The notes: a model not told the origin generated them from the letters alone. A stretch of DNA of 64,000 nucleotides from Polyangiaceae bacterium (GCA_019637265.1 JAHBVY010000001.1:1426001-1490000); one strand, 5' to 3'. Counted from the first letter of the stretch, positions 8,559 through 19,632 are shown. Numbers and translations are program-made.

Positions 8559-9392
8559 GTTGCGCTTGCGCGCGCTCATGCGCGCGTCGGTGACGCCGCC
8601 GTCGGCGGCCTCCAGCTCGAGCCGCTTGCGCTCGGCCTCCTCCGCTGCCTCACGCTCACGCTCGGCCTTCTCTGCGGCGAGCCGCGCCACCTCGTCGCGA
8701 TCCCAACGATCGACCTGACCGTCGTGATCCAAGTCGACGCCCATGCGCTCGAGCACGCCCTCCCCGTAGATCTCCCACACGTCAGGCTTCCCGTCGTGAT
8801 TGGTGTCGCGCTGCACGCGGCTCAGCTTGCCGCGCACGTAGTACCTGAACTCGTCAGGCTTCCCGTCACGGTTCCGATCCGTCTCCACCTTGGCGACGCG
8901 GCCCGCCGCGAAGGTGATCCAGGTGTCGATTTGGCCGTCGTAGTCGGTGTCCGCCTGCTCGCGCAGCGACTCGCCCTTGTCGTCGTAGGTGCGGACGACG
9001 TCCTTCATCCCGTCGAGGTTGGTGTCGATCTCCCGGCACAACAGCACCCGCCGCCGGTCTTCGCCCTCCCCCAGCACCGCGAACACGCGCCGCACGTTGG
9101 GGATGTTCGCCCCCGGCCCACGCGACTCCACCACCTCACGATCGCTCCTCCCACGGAAGTCGCAGCGCGAGCGATCGTCGCCGGTCGCCATCGGGTCCAC
9201 GGCGACGCCCGTCCGCGGCGGCGCGCTGCCGCCGCTCTCGGTGCCGCCACGGCAGGCGACCACGCAGGCCACCGCCGCCGTGACCGACAGGGCCACGCCC
9301 AACCCCCGACGCCCGATCCTCCCGCCCGGCATCGGCCCGGTGGATCGCGCGGGGCGGCTCGCCTCTGGCGCCTGATCGACTCGCTGCCTCAT
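8556..9392 (-). CDS. Lipoprotein with Asp-rich calcium-type repeats
   Basis: The 278-residue product has a long n-region, a hydrophobic segment and the lipobox VACVVACRGG. An ATG 20 codons in (MPGGRIGRRGLG) would give a shorter n-region and may be the true start. Four or five repeats follow, including DTNLDGMKD, DTDYDGQID, DRNRDGKPD, DTNHDGKPD and DLDHDGQVD. These match the DxDxDGxxD calcium loops of thrombospondin type 3 or dockerin-like repeats. A Glu/Arg/Ala-rich helical tail ends the protein. It is the second gene of a pair, with ATGA overlap to an upstream gene of the same type. It probably acts at the cell surface or periplasm; the ligand is unknown. Confidence 0.75.
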   Translation of the reverse strand: MRQRVDQAPEASRPARSTGPMPGGRIGRRGLGVALSVTAAVACVVACRGGTESGGSAPPRTGVAVDPMATGDDRSRCDFRGRSDREVVESRGPGANIPNVRRVFAVLGEGEDRRRVLLCREIDTNLDGMKDVVRTYDDKGESLREQADTDYDGQIDTWITFAAGRVAKVETDRNRDGKPDEFRYYVRGKLSRVQRDTNHDGKPDVWEIYGEGVLERMGVDLDHDGQVDRWDRDEVARLAAEKAEREREAAEEAERKRLELEAADGGVTDARMSARKRN

Positions 9393-10150
9393 GGCGTCTC
9401 CTCCGCGCCGGGCTCCGCTGAATCTCCCTGACCCTCCAGCTCGACCGGGACGTCACCCTGACCGCCAGGTTGGAAGGTGGGGCCCGTGGGGCCCGGGGTG
9501 TGCCGCGCCGGGGGCACGTAGCCGCTGCCTTCGCCGCACACGTCCACGGTGGCGCCAGGATCCGGGCGGCCGTCCCCGTCCACGTCCGAGTGAATGCGGG
9601 GGCACTCCTCGCGCTCCGGATCGGGGTACTCCCACCACTGGTCGATCACGCCATCCCCGTCGGAGTCGCGCTCGGTGCGTGACAGCTTTCCTCCCTGGAA
9701 AAAGTGCCAGGTGTCGAGGCGGCCCCCGAGGGTGGTGGCGCGGTGCTGCTCGGTCAGCACGCCGGCCTGGTACAGCGCGATCTCGTCGATGCGGCCGTCG
9801 CGATCGTAGTCGCTCTCGCGGCGACGCACCTGACCCGAGGCGTCAAAGTACACCCAGGTATCGACACGAGCGTCGAAGTTCAGATCGACCGAACGGCACA
9901 GCTCGCGCGCGCCGTCGAACACCTGGATCAAATCCGGCGTGCCGTCGCCGTTGACGTCCGTGCCCCGCGCGCTCGAGCTCTGCACGTCGCACGGCTCGTG
10001 AGTGATGGTGGTGTCACGCCGCGTGACCCCCTCCCCATCCACGCTGTGGGCGCTGGAGACGGACGCGCTGCAGCCAAGCGCCGTCAGCCCGCACGCCAAC
10101 GCCATGAGCGACGCACGCGCGGCGCCCCGCCCCACACCCACCCTATCCAT
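9389..10150 (-). CDS. Lipoprotein with Asp-rich calcium-type repeats, paralogue of its neighbour
   Basis: The 253-residue product starts at ATG 10150 with MDRVGVGRGAARASLMA and the lipobox LTALGCSAS. Repeats such as DVNGDGTPD, DLNFDARVD, DYDRDGRID, DSDGDGVID and DVDGDGRPD follow, each a calcium-loop type segment alternating with short aromatic strands (TWVYFDASG). The C-terminus is Pro/Gly-rich. Overlap by ATGA with the next gene and the shared repeat plan point to a tandem duplication. A longer reading frame upstream to 10363 lacks signal character at its start and was not used. Confidence 0.75.
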   Translation of the reverse strand: MDRVGVGRGAARASLMALACGLTALGCSASVSSAHSVDGEGVTRRDTTITHEPCDVQSSSARGTDVNGDGTPDLIQVFDGARELCRSVDLNFDARVDTWVYFDASGQVRRRESDYDRDGRIDEIALYQAGVLTEQHRATTLGGRLDTWHFFQGGKLSRTERDSDGDGVIDQWWEYPDPEREECPRIHSDVDGDGRPDPGATVDVCGEGSGYVPPARHTPGPTGPTFQPGGQGDVPVELEGQGDSAEPGAEETP

Positions 10151-10408
10151 CGAGCTCGCCAGTCTGCGCAAGGTGTCGCCTTCGTCTCGTCGGGTACCGC
10201 CCCGAGCTGCCGCTCTCCCGAGCCGCCGACTGGATGGTAGGCCCCGGCTCTCAGCGTGACAAGGCGACGCGGCCACGGAAGCCGCCTGCGAGCCGGCCCC
10301 GCCACCCAGCCGCAAGACGACGCTGACGAGGTGACCCAGCGCGTGCTGCCTGGGGCCGCCCAAGCGACTGCTCGGTCCATGGAAGGGGCGACGTGTGGCC
10401 CACCCATC

Positions 10409-10428
10409 GCGGTGCCGTCCAACCCCCC
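10409..10428 (-). repeat. Dispersed intergenic repeat copy
   Basis: Read on the reverse strand this is GGGGGGTTGGACGGCACCGC, an exact core match with one extra G. Confidence 0.75.
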
Positions 10429-10629
10429 GATCCCTCGTCCCATCGTTCGGCCACTTGGCCGGACCAGCTCCAGGCCGCCGCCTACCCGAATCCCCAGATC
10501 GCTCCGGGCGATCGATCCCTTGCTACCACCTACGAAGCCGCCCGAGACACCACGTAACTAATTGAAATCACTGAATAATTTTCGACACTGGGGCTCGCCC
10601 CCCTTGGGGGTGAGGGCGCCACGGGTGGA

Positions 10630-10658
10630 TTGACAATACACGTATGGGAATCTAATGT
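10630..10658 (+). promoter_or_regulatory. Near-consensus sigma-70 promoter for the ribbon-helix-helix gene
   Basis: TTGACA (10630-10635) is separated by exactly 17 bases from TAATGT (10653-10658), and an AT-rich stretch like an UP element lies upstream (10555-10590). The expected transcript start is about 10665, some 50 bases before the ATG at 10715. Confidence 0.7.
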
Positions 10659-10714
10659 AACGGCAGTCATCACCGCCGCTGAGCGGCCGCCGCTGCCGCC
10701 CGGGAAGAGCGCCC

Positions 10715-10909
10715 ATGTCACGTAAGAAGATCTCGACGACGGTCTACATCACGCCAGAGCAGAACGACAAACTGCGCTTGCTGCATGACCGCACCAAGGT
10801 GCCCGTCGCGGTCTACATTCGTGAAGGCATCGATCTCGTGCTGAAGCACTACGAGCACGCCTTGCCGGGGCAGATGACGCTGACGGACGCCCCCCCAGCC
10901 AAGAAGTGA
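10715..10909 (+). CDS. Small ribbon-helix-helix (CopG/Arc-like) DNA-binding protein
   Basis: The 64-residue protein reads as one ribbon-helix-helix fold. The beta strand is STTVYITPEQ; helix A is QNDKLRLLHDRTKV and helix B is VAVYIREGIDLVLKHYE. Such proteins bind operator DNA as dimers and often repress their own gene or act as antitoxins. No toxin-like gene follows; the next gene is lepA, about 210 bases on. The strong upstream promoter suggests high or autoregulated expression. GGAAGAG lies six bases before the ATG. Confidence 0.8.
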   Translation: MSRKKISTTVYITPEQNDKLRLLHDRTKVPVAVYIREGIDLVLKHYEHALPGQMTLTDAPPAKK

Positions 10910-11119
10910 TCGCACCCGCCGCCACCGCTCCGCTCTCGGGCGCCTCGCCGAGGCGGGCCGTCGGAGCTTGGGGTTGGCGCCCAGTCGTTCGGCGCAGCGG
11001 GGCGTGCAGGCCGCGACGGCACCGGACGACAGCGCAGCGCCCTCGAGCCGCAGTGCACCCTCGAGCCGCGCTACACATTGCGTTCGCGCCCCCGATCAGG
11101 GGTAGAAGCGCTCCCCCGC

Positions 11120-12928
<1,809 letters not shown>

Positions 12929-13071
12929 CCACGAGGGGCGGGGCTAGCTCATGAACCTGACTGATTCGCTGCGCTCGATCGCTTCGGCCACCCTCGAGGT
13001 GGAGGCGCTGATGTGCCTCCGCGCCGGACCCGCTCGACTGAGCCACTGACAGACGACGCGTGTGAAGCCTG

Positions 13072-14508
13072 ATGATGCAAGCTGAAGAGCTCGAGGAGCT
13101 GAACCGCGACCGAACCGAGCACGCCCGGGTGACGGCGCTGCCGAGCGCCCCGTTCGGGCCGCGGCTCGTCATCCAGCGCTACCAGCTCGGCAACGGCCTG
13201 ACGGTGCTGCTGTGCGAGGACCACTCCGCGAAGGTGGTCGCCTACCACACCTGGTATCGCGTCGGCTCACGCCACGAACGCCCCGGCAAGACGGGGCTCG
13301 CGCACCTGTTCGAGCACCTGATGTTCAACGAGACCGAGCAGCTCGCGAAGGGGGAGTTCGATCGGCGCCTCATGCAAGCCGGCGCGGAGAGCAACGCCTC
13401 CACCTGGCTCGACTGGACGCACTACACCATCGCCGTCCCGAGTGATCAGCTGGGGCTCGTGGTGGGGCTCGAGGCCGAGCGCATGGCGCACCTCGTGCTG
13501 CGCGCGCCGGAGCTCGCGAGCGAGAAGGAGGTGGTGCTGAACGAGCGCCGTTTCCGCGTGGATGACGACGTGGACGGGCGGCTGAACGAGGCGCTGTGGG
13601 GCGCCGCGCTCACGCGCCACCCGTATCGCTCGCCGACCATCGGCTCCGCGGAGGACATCCAAGGCTTCACGGTGGAGGACTGCGAGGCCTTCTATCGCGC
13701 TTACTACGCGCCGAACAACGCGTGCGTGGTGGTCGTCGGTGACGCGCGCCCGCTCGATTTGCTCAGGTTGGTGAGCGACGCTTACGGCGCGCTCACGCCT
13801 TCGACGATTTCACCGGAGGACACCTGGCCCGAGCCGCCGCAGCTCGAGGCGCGTGAGCTCACGCTCACCCTGCCCACCCCCACCCTCAAGCTCGCGCTGG
13901 CCTACCACGCCCCCGCCATGGGCGACGCCGATCACCCGGCGCTGGCGCTGCTCAGCGAGATCTTGACCGGCGGCCGCGCGAGCCGCCTGACCCACCGCTT
14001 GATCACCCAGGGCGAGCTCGCGAGCGACGTGCGGAGCTTCCTCGGCCCCCTGAAGGACCCTAGCTTGTTCGAGATCGCCATCACGGCGCGCGAAGGCGTC
14101 GCCTCGGCGCCGATCCTCGCGATCGTGTCCGAGGAGCTGGCGCGGCTGCAGGCGGAGCTGGTCAGCCAAGCTGAGCTGGATCGCGCGCTCGCCCGCTTCG
14201 AGCTCGGGCTGGTGAGCGGCCTCGAGAGCGTCGAAGGCAAGGCGAGCACCATCGGCCTGTATGAGATCGTGCTCGGGCAGCCGGGCGCCGCCTTCGAGCG
14301 GCTCGCGGCGATGCGCCGGGTGACGCCGAGCGACCTGCGCTGGGCCGCGCGGCGCTACCTGGGCGCTCATCAACGCACGCTGATCGAGGTGGTGCCCGAC
14401 GAGAGCCTGTTGGGTGAAGCACCTGACGAGCCTGCCTCGAGCGAGGGGGCGGCTTCGAGCGAGCCCGGCGAAAGAGCGCGCGACGCGGCGGCGCGGGAGG
14501 CGTCATGA
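13072..14508 (+). CDS. M16 (pitrilysin/processing-peptidase) zinc protease, active subunit
   Basis: The 478-residue product carries the inverted zinc motif HLFEH (H78, E81, H82) in HLFEHLMFNE. The downstream helix EKEVVLNERR provides the usual third ligand Glu, followed by HPYRSPTIG. It has no clear signal peptide, so it may act in the cytosol, or the N-terminus may be mis-set. The next gene, overlapping by ATGA, is the non-catalytic partner, as in bacterial PqqF-like or YmxG-type heterodimers. A Glu/Ser/Ala-rich tail ends the protein. The pair probably degrades or matures peptides; no substrate gene is nearby. Confidence 0.9.
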   Translation: MMQAEELEELNRDRTEHARVTALPSAPFGPRLVIQRYQLGNGLTVLLCEDHSAKVVAYHTWYRVGSRHERPGKTGLAHLFEHLMFNETEQLAKGEFDRRLMQAGAESNASTWLDWTHYTIAVPSDQLGLVVGLEAERMAHLVLRAPELASEKEVVLNERRFRVDDDVDGRLNEALWGAALTRHPYRSPTIGSAEDIQGFTVEDCEAFYRAYYAPNNACVVVVGDARPLDLLRLVSDAYGALTPSTISPEDTWPEPPQLEARELTLTLPTPTLKLALAYHAPAMGDADHPALALLSEILTGGRASRLTHRLITQGELASDVRSFLGPLKDPSLFEIAITAREGVASAPILAIVSEELARLQAELVSQAELDRALARFELGLVSGLESVEGKASTIGLYEIVLGQPGAAFERLAAMRRVTPSDLRWAARRYLGAHQRTLIEVVPDESLLGEAPDEPASSEGAASSEPGERARDAAAREAS

Positions 14509-15779
14509 TCCCGGTGCTCCTCGAGCGCGACGACGCGCTGCCGCTGGTCCACGTGTCCGTCGCCTTCAGGCTCGGCTCCATCGCCGACCCACCAGGCAAG
14601 GAGGGCCTCACCAGCCTCACCCTGCGGCTGATGCGGCGCACCGGGGGCGGGCGCGATCCGCGCGCGCAGGACGAGCGCATCGACAGCCTGGGGGCGGCGC
14701 TGTGGGTCGACGCGGGTCAGAGCACCGCGGGCGCGCATGGCAGCGTGATCTCGCGTAGCCTCCCGGCCTTCCTCGCGGTGATGCGCGAGGTGATCGCGGA
14801 GCCCGGCTTCGACCCCGGCGAGCTCGAGCGCCTGCGGCGTGAGGCTGAGAGCGAGCTGACCGAGGTGCTCGACAGCGACCGCAGCCTGGCGCGGCGCTGG
14901 TTCGCGCGGCGGCTGTTCGCGGGCCACCCCTATGGGCGCCCCACCGGCGGCACGCGCGCGAGCCTCGCTGCCATCACGCTCGATGACATCCACGCGCGCT
15001 ATCGGGAGCTGGTGGTCGCCTCGAACATCACCCTCGCGTTCGCGGGCGACATCGAGCTCGCCACCGCGCGGGCCTTCGCGGACGAGCTCGCTCGGGCGCT
15101 GCCCGCCGGCCCGGCGCTGCACGACCCCACCGAAGATCCAACTCAGCGCCCCGGCATCCACCTGAGCTTCGTCGACAAGCCCGAGCGGACCCAGACGCAG
15201 ATCCTGATCGGCTGCCTCGGCACTCACCCGCTGGACCCAGACCACCTCGCGCTCTCGGTCGCCAACACCGTGTTCGGCGGCACCTTCACCTCGCGGCTCA
15301 CGCAAGAGGTGCGCGCGAAGCGCGGCTGGTCCTACGGCGCCTACTCGAGCCTCGCCGTCGACCGCCGCCGTCGCAGCTTTTCCATGTGGACATTCCCCAA
15401 GCTGGAGGACGCGCTGAGCTGCATCCAGCTCGAGCTCGATCTGCTGCGCGCTTGGGTGAAGGAGGGCCCCACGGAGGAGGAGCTCGAGAGCACCAAGAGC
15501 TACCTCGCGCGCTCCCACGCGTTCTCCACCGACAGCGCCGCCAAGCGCGTGAGCCAGCAGCTCGACGCCGCGCTCTATGACCTGCCCGCGAGCTACTACA
15601 GCGAGTACACCGCGAAGGTCCCGAAGGTCACCCTGGCGGAGGCGCGCGCGAGCCTCGCGCGGCTCACGCCGGACAAGCTCCGGATCACGGTGGTGGGCAC
15701 CGCCAGCTCGCTGCTCGATCAGCTGGAGGCGGGGCTGCCGCTCGACTCCTCCGAGCGCATCCCCTTCGACGCTGACTGA
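14505..15779 (+). CDS. M16 peptidase-like protein, non-catalytic subunit
   Basis: The 424-residue product has the M16 fold signatures. These are FRLGSIADPPGKEGLTSLTLRL where the active partner has its zinc helix, HPYGRPTGGTRASLAAI, and the C-terminal TRLTQEVRAKRGWSYGAYS type motif. The HxxEH zinc site is absent, so it should lack activity and instead help bind substrate in a heterodimer with the upstream gene. The genes overlap by four bases. This active/inactive pairing is standard in the family. Confidence 0.88.
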   Translation: MIPVLLERDDALPLVHVSVAFRLGSIADPPGKEGLTSLTLRLMRRTGGGRDPRAQDERIDSLGAALWVDAGQSTAGAHGSVISRSLPAFLAVMREVIAEPGFDPGELERLRREAESELTEVLDSDRSLARRWFARRLFAGHPYGRPTGGTRASLAAITLDDIHARYRELVVASNITLAFAGDIELATARAFADELARALPAGPALHDPTEDPTQRPGIHLSFVDKPERTQTQILIGCLGTHPLDPDHLALSVANTVFGGTFTSRLTQEVRAKRGWSYGAYSSLAVDRRRRSFSMWTFPKLEDALSCIQLELDLLRAWVKEGPTEEELESTKSYLARSHAFSTDSAAKRVSQQLDAALYDLPASYYSEYTAKVPKVTLAEARASLARLTPDKLRITVVGTASSLLDQLEAGLPLDSSERIPFDAD

Positions 15780-15874
15780 TGCCTCGCTGCTACTAGCAGC
15801 GAGCTTCAGGCTATTTCCTTGAGGAATTTATCCGACGGAGGACACGCAGCTCCAGTCCTTGAACGTGGCGCGTG

Positions 15875-15909
15875 TTTTTTTTGGGGGGGTTGGGTCACGC
15901 CGCGCCCCC
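15875..15909 (+). repeat. Dispersed intergenic repeat, degenerate T8-G7 copy
   Basis: Eight T and seven G are followed by TTGGGTCACGCCGCG, which keeps the T-run, G-run, TTGG and the final CCGCG but has lost the middle of the core. It lies between converging genes. Confidence 0.5.
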
Positions 15910-15940
15910 CGCGCGACGACATCCTGGCAGGGCGTGCGGT

Positions 15941-17650
15941 CTACAGCCCCAGGAGCCGCACCACGTCGTCCGCCAGCGCCTGAGCTTCAGGCGTGAGCTC
16001 ACACTCAACACCAATCACCGTGAGGGCGTCGTGCACATCGCGCGCGAGGTCCACGTAGATCTTCAGCTTGGGCTCGGTGCCGCTCGGGCGGATCACCACC
16101 CGGCCATCCGCGAGTGACAGCTCCACGACGTCCGCCTGAGGCAGCCACTCCGGGCGCGCCTCGGCGCCCACCATGTAGTCCGTGACACTGACCACATCCC
16201 GCTCCCCGATCCGCGACGGCGGCGAAGCGCGGAGCCGCGCCATCGCCTGGGCGATGGCCTCCGCCCCGCTCTGCCCCACCAGCGTCACGCTCCGCTGCAC
16301 GCTGACCCACAGCCCGTGCTCGCGCGCCAGCTGCTGCAGGCGCTCGAGCACGGTGAGCCCCTGCTGGCGGAGCGCCGCGACCAAATCTGCGAACAGCACC
16401 GCCGCGCTGATGCCGTCTTTGTCGCGCACCAGGTGCCCCGCGGAGTAACCGAGCGCCTCCTCGAAGCCGAAGGTGGTGCGCACCCCGCCCTGCTCCTCGA
16501 GCCGCAAGGCCGCGCGCCAGATCCACTTGAACCCCGTCAGGGTGCGCTCGGTGCGCGCGCCGTAGGCCTCGGCGAGCCGCGCGGTCATGGGGGTGGAGAC
16601 GATGGTGGAGATCACCAGGCGCTGCGGGGTGAGCGGCGCCGCGGCGAGCAGGTAGTCCGCCAGAAGGACGCCTACCTGATTACCCGTGAGCTGCACCCAG
16701 CGCCCCGCGGGGCTCTTCACCGCCACCGCCAGGCGGTCCCCGTCAGGGTCATTGGCGAGCACCAGCTCCGCGTGATGCTCGTCGGCCAGCGCCTCCGCCA
16801 ACGCCAAGGCGCCGGGCTCCTCCGGGTTCGGGAAATCGAGCGTGGGGAAATGACCATCCGGCGCGAGCTGCTCCGGCACCGGGTGCACCTCGGCGAAGCC
16901 AGCCTCCGCCAGCGCGCGCAAGGTGAACTCGCCGGCCACGCCGTGGAGCGGCGTGTAGACGATGGGGAAGGCGCGGTCCGCCACCAGCCTTGGCCGGAGC
17001 GCCGAGAGCTCCGCGAAGTAGCGATCGATCAAGCTCTCCGGCACCGCCTCCAAGAGCTCGGTGGAGCCGCCGCTCGGCACCGCCTTGGTGGAGCCCACCT
17101 GCGCGATGCGGCGCGCGATCTCCGCGTCCACCGGCGGCGCGATTTGAGCGGCGTCCTCCGCGTACACCTTGTACCCGTTGTACGCCGGTGGGTTGTGGCT
17201 GGCGGTGACGCACACGGCGCCGCTCGCGGCGAGCTGGCGCGCGACGTAAGCGACGATGGGGGTAGGCACCGGGCGCGTGAAGTGACGCACGGGGATCCGC
17301 GCGGCGGTGAGCACGCCGCGCGTCGCCTCCTCGAGCTCGGCGCTGGTGAGGCGCGCGTCACGCCCCACCACCACGGGGCGCGTCTTGGCGTCAGGCACCC
17401 GCGAGAGCAAGTAGTCAGCGAAGCCGCGCGTCGCCCGCACCACGTTGGCCAGGTTCATGCGCGAGCGACCGGCGCCGACCAGGCCCCTGAGCCCCGCGGT
17501 GCCAAACTCGAGCGGCGCGCCCATGCGCTCGGACAGCTCATCCCACGCCTGCTGCTCGATCAGCTGCTTCAGCACCTCGGCGTCAGTCAGGCTCGGATCG
17601 TCCGCCGCCCAGGCCTCCGCCTCCCGCACCACCTCGACTTGGTCGCTCAT
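15941..17650 (-). CDS. Phosphohexomutase (phosphoglucomutase/phosphomannomutase)
   Basis: The enzyme interconverts hexose 1- and 6-phosphates in the cytosol and supplies precursors for glycogen, cell wall and exopolysaccharide. The 569-residue product shows the phosphoserine motif TASHNP with YNGYKVY and the metal loop DPDGDR. The sugar-binding loop GFEEALGY and the phosphate-binding loop RPSGTEPKLKIY are also present. The length fits the PgcA-type group that acts on glucose or mannose phosphate and sometimes ribose phosphate. I start at ATG 17650 (MSDQVEVVREAEAW). It stands alone between converging and same-strand genes. Confidence 0.92.
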   Translation of the reverse strand: MSDQVEVVREAEAWAADDPSLTDAEVLKQLIEQQAWDELSERMGAPLEFGTAGLRGLVGAGRSRMNLANVVRATRGFADYLLSRVPDAKTRPVVVGRDARLTSAELEEATRGVLTAARIPVRHFTRPVPTPIVAYVARQLAASGAVCVTASHNPPAYNGYKVYAEDAAQIAPPVDAEIARRIAQVGSTKAVPSGGSTELLEAVPESLIDRYFAELSALRPRLVADRAFPIVYTPLHGVAGEFTLRALAEAGFAEVHPVPEQLAPDGHFPTLDFPNPEEPGALALAEALADEHHAELVLANDPDGDRLAVAVKSPAGRWVQLTGNQVGVLLADYLLAAAPLTPQRLVISTIVSTPMTARLAEAYGARTERTLTGFKWIWRAALRLEEQGGVRTTFGFEEALGYSAGHLVRDKDGISAAVLFADLVAALRQQGLTVLERLQQLAREHGLWVSVQRSVTLVGQSGAEAIAQAMARLRASPPSRIGERDVVSVTDYMVGAEARPEWLPQADVVELSLADGRVVIRPSGTEPKLKIYVDLARDVHDALTVIGVECELTPEAQALADDVVRLLGL

Positions 17651-17826
17651 GGGCCGTGAGCATAACAAATTCGGCCGCGCCTGCCGCAGGCTTGACGAAG
17701 CAGCCAGCTGCCGAGCATCGCGAATCGCCGCTCAGCGCACCCCACCTCACTCGGCCCACCTCGCTCGGCGCACCGCCGTTCAGCGCGCTCACTGCCACCG
17801 CGACCGCTCAGCGCCGCACGAGCGAC

Positions 17827-19035
17827 TCAATCCGCGGGCCGACCGCGCCGGAGCCGGATCGGCTCCCCCTTCAGCGCCAGCTGACCACAGGCCGCGTCGA
17901 CGTCGTCCCCGCGCCGCACCCGCACGAAGCACGACACGCCTGCGGCGTGCAGGTGCGCGCGGAAGGCTGCGACGGCGGCGGCGGGCGGCGCGGTGAGCCC
18001 CGCGCCCTCCACCGGGTTCATCGGGATCAGGTTGACCTTCACCCGCAGCCCACGCAGCAAGATCGCCAAGCGCCGCGCGTGGTCCAGGCTGGCGTTCACG
18101 CCGTCGATCAAGGTGTACTCGATGGTGATGCGCCGCCGCCGCGGCAGCGGGTAGGCGCGCAGCGCGCGCATCAGCTCCTCCACCGGGTAACGCTCGTTGA
18201 TCGGGATCAACCGGCTCCGCGTCTCGTTGTCCGGCGCGTGCAAGCTGATGGCGAGCCCCACCTTCCCCGCGAAGTCCTCGCCCAGCCGCCGGATCCCGCC
18301 CACCAGCCCCACGCTGCTCACCGTGATGCGCCGCGGGCTCATCCCTAAACCGTCAGGGTGAGTGATGAGCTCGATCGCGCGCCGCGTGACCTCATAGTGC
18401 TGGAGCGGCTCCCCCATGCCCATGAACACCAGGTTCCGTAGATCCTCCTCGGGGGTGAGGTAGCGCTTCGCGATCAGCACTTGGGCCACGATCTCCTCGG
18501 GACCCAAGCCGCGCTGGAGCCCCGCGCGACCACTGGCGCAGAACACGCACCCCATGGCGCAGCCGTGCTGGGTGGAGATGCACAGAGTGACGCGCTCGCG
18601 GCTGTTCGGGACGTCGTCCGGATCGAGGCTCGCCGCGGCGGCGTCGGCGTCCTCTTCGTCGGCGCCGGGGCGCGACATCGGGATCAAGACGCACTCCACC
18701 AGCCCACCGCCGCGCACCTCGAGCAGCAGCTTGCGCGTTCCGTCACGGGAACGGCGCACCTCGCGCACGGTCAGTGGATCTGACAAACCCAGCTCGCCCA
18801 GGCGCTCGCGGAGCCCGCGCCCGAGGTCCGTCATCGCGCTGGGGTCCATCACCCCGCGCTGGTGGATCCAGCGAAACACCTGCGCCGCGCGGAACGGCCG
18901 CTCGGACACCGCCGTGAGCAGCTCGCGCCACTCGTCAGGGGTACGAGCCACTGGATGCAGCTCGGCGGCAGAGCGCTGCTCAGCGGCAGAGCGCTGCTTG
19001 GACACGGCGCGCGGTGAGCCGCTCTCGTCAGCCAC
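17827..19035 (-). CDS. rlmN: Dual-specificity rRNA/tRNA adenine C2-methyltransferase RlmN
   Basis: This radical-SAM enzyme methylates A2503 of 23S rRNA and A37 of some tRNAs. The [4Fe-4S] ligands are in CAMGCVFCASG, and MGMGEPLQHY, SVGLVGGIRRL and LHAPDNETRSRLIPINERYP are RlmN signatures. GTG 19035 is the likely start, with AGGAG a few bases upstream and an eight-base overlap with mazG. The N-terminus before residue 30 contains the duplicated text QRSAAEQRSAAE, encoded by a short tandem repeat. An Asp/Ala insertion (DEEDADAAAASLDPDDV) also looks like an expansion. Confidence 0.94.
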   Translation of the reverse strand: MADESGSPRAVSKQRSAAEQRSAAELHPVARTPDEWRELLTAVSERPFRAAQVFRWIHQRGVMDPSAMTDLGRGLRERLGELGLSDPLTVREVRRSRDGTRKLLLEVRGGGLVECVLIPMSRPGADEEDADAAAASLDPDDVPNSRERVTLCISTQHGCAMGCVFCASGRAGLQRGLGPEEIVAQVLIAKRYLTPEEDLRNLVFMGMGEPLQHYEVTRRAIELITHPDGLGMSPRRITVSSVGLVGGIRRLGEDFAGKVGLAISLHAPDNETRSRLIPINERYPVEELMRALRAYPLPRRRRITIEYTLIDGVNASLDHARRLAILLRGLRVKVNLIPMNPVEGAGLTAPPAAAVAAFRAHLHAAGVSCFVRVRRGDDVDAACGQLALKGEPIRLRRGRPAD

Positions 19036-19507
19036 CCTGCTCCTCCCGCTTCGCTTCGTCCCAGTAGCCGTCCAGCTCCTCGAGGGGGAGGCCCCGCGTG
19101 GGCGCGCCGCAGGCGTCGCGGGGCCAGTCGCCGTGCACCGAGAGCGCGCGGCGCTCGACGTGAGCGAAGCGCGCCTCGAACTTGTCACACGTCGTGCAGA
19201 GCGCGCGCTCGGCGTCCACCCCCAGGTGCCGCGCGAGGTTCACCACGGCGAACAGCACATCCCCCAGCTCCTGCTCCACCGCCGCGCGGTCACCGCTCCT
19301 CGCCGCGCGGTCCAGCTCCCCCAGCTCCTCCGTGAGCTTCTCGCGCGAGCCCTCGACGCTCGGCCAGTCGAAGCCGACCGTCGCCACCGCCGCGCTGATC
19401 GCCTGCGCGCGCGGGAGCGCTGGCGTGGCGCGCGGCACCGAGCCGAGCAGCGGCTGCTGCGGCGGAGGTAGGGGCGCTGCCTTAGGGCGCTCGAACGGAC
19501 GCGACAT
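19028..19507 (-). CDS. mazG: Single-domain MazG-type nucleotide pyrophosphohydrolase
   Basis: MazG hydrolyses nucleoside triphosphates to monophosphates and clears aberrant dNTPs or ppGpp. The 159-residue product contains one all-alpha MazG domain, with the metal-binding motif KLTEELGELDRA (EExxE type) and the second acidic motif EQELGDVLFAVVNLARHLGVD (ExxD). The full-length protein in other bacteria has two such domains; only the C-terminal type is present here. The first 30 residues are Pro/Ala-rich. It overlaps rlmN by eight bases. Confidence 0.85.
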   Translation of the reverse strand: MSRPFERPKAAPLPPPQQPLLGSVPRATPALPRAQAISAAVATVGFDWPSVEGSREKLTEELGELDRAARSGDRAAVEQELGDVLFAVVNLARHLGVDAERALCTTCDKFEARFAHVERRALSVHGDWPRDACGAPTRGLPLEELDGYWDEAKREEQGG

Positions 19508-19632
19508 CGACGCGCTCTAGCACACCCTACCAGAGGCACCGAGCGAACGCCGATGCGCCCAGCGCAGGGAGAGGTAAGCCGGGGTGACCGCCAACAGCAC
19601 CCCACCTTCGCATGGGGCGAGCACAATCACTT

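Larger units (their letters stand above)
10151..10714. other. Non-coding gap with repeat copy and strong promoter
   Basis: I see no gene here. It holds an inverted copy of the dispersed repeat (10409-10428), an AT-rich stretch at about 10555-10590 that is rare in this GC-rich window, and a near-consensus sigma-70 promoter at 10630-10658 facing right. The leftward lipoprotein pair must have its promoter in the first part of the gap. Confidence 0.55.

Noticed and set aside
10530-10721. 63-codon reverse frame over the promoter region
   Set aside because: It covers the sigma-70 promoter and AT tract and has no family pattern.
12951-13049. Possible 32-codon ORF between lepA and the M16 pair
   Set aside because: It has ATG 12951 with GAGGGG about 12 bases upstream, but no recognisable family and no other support; chance is likely.
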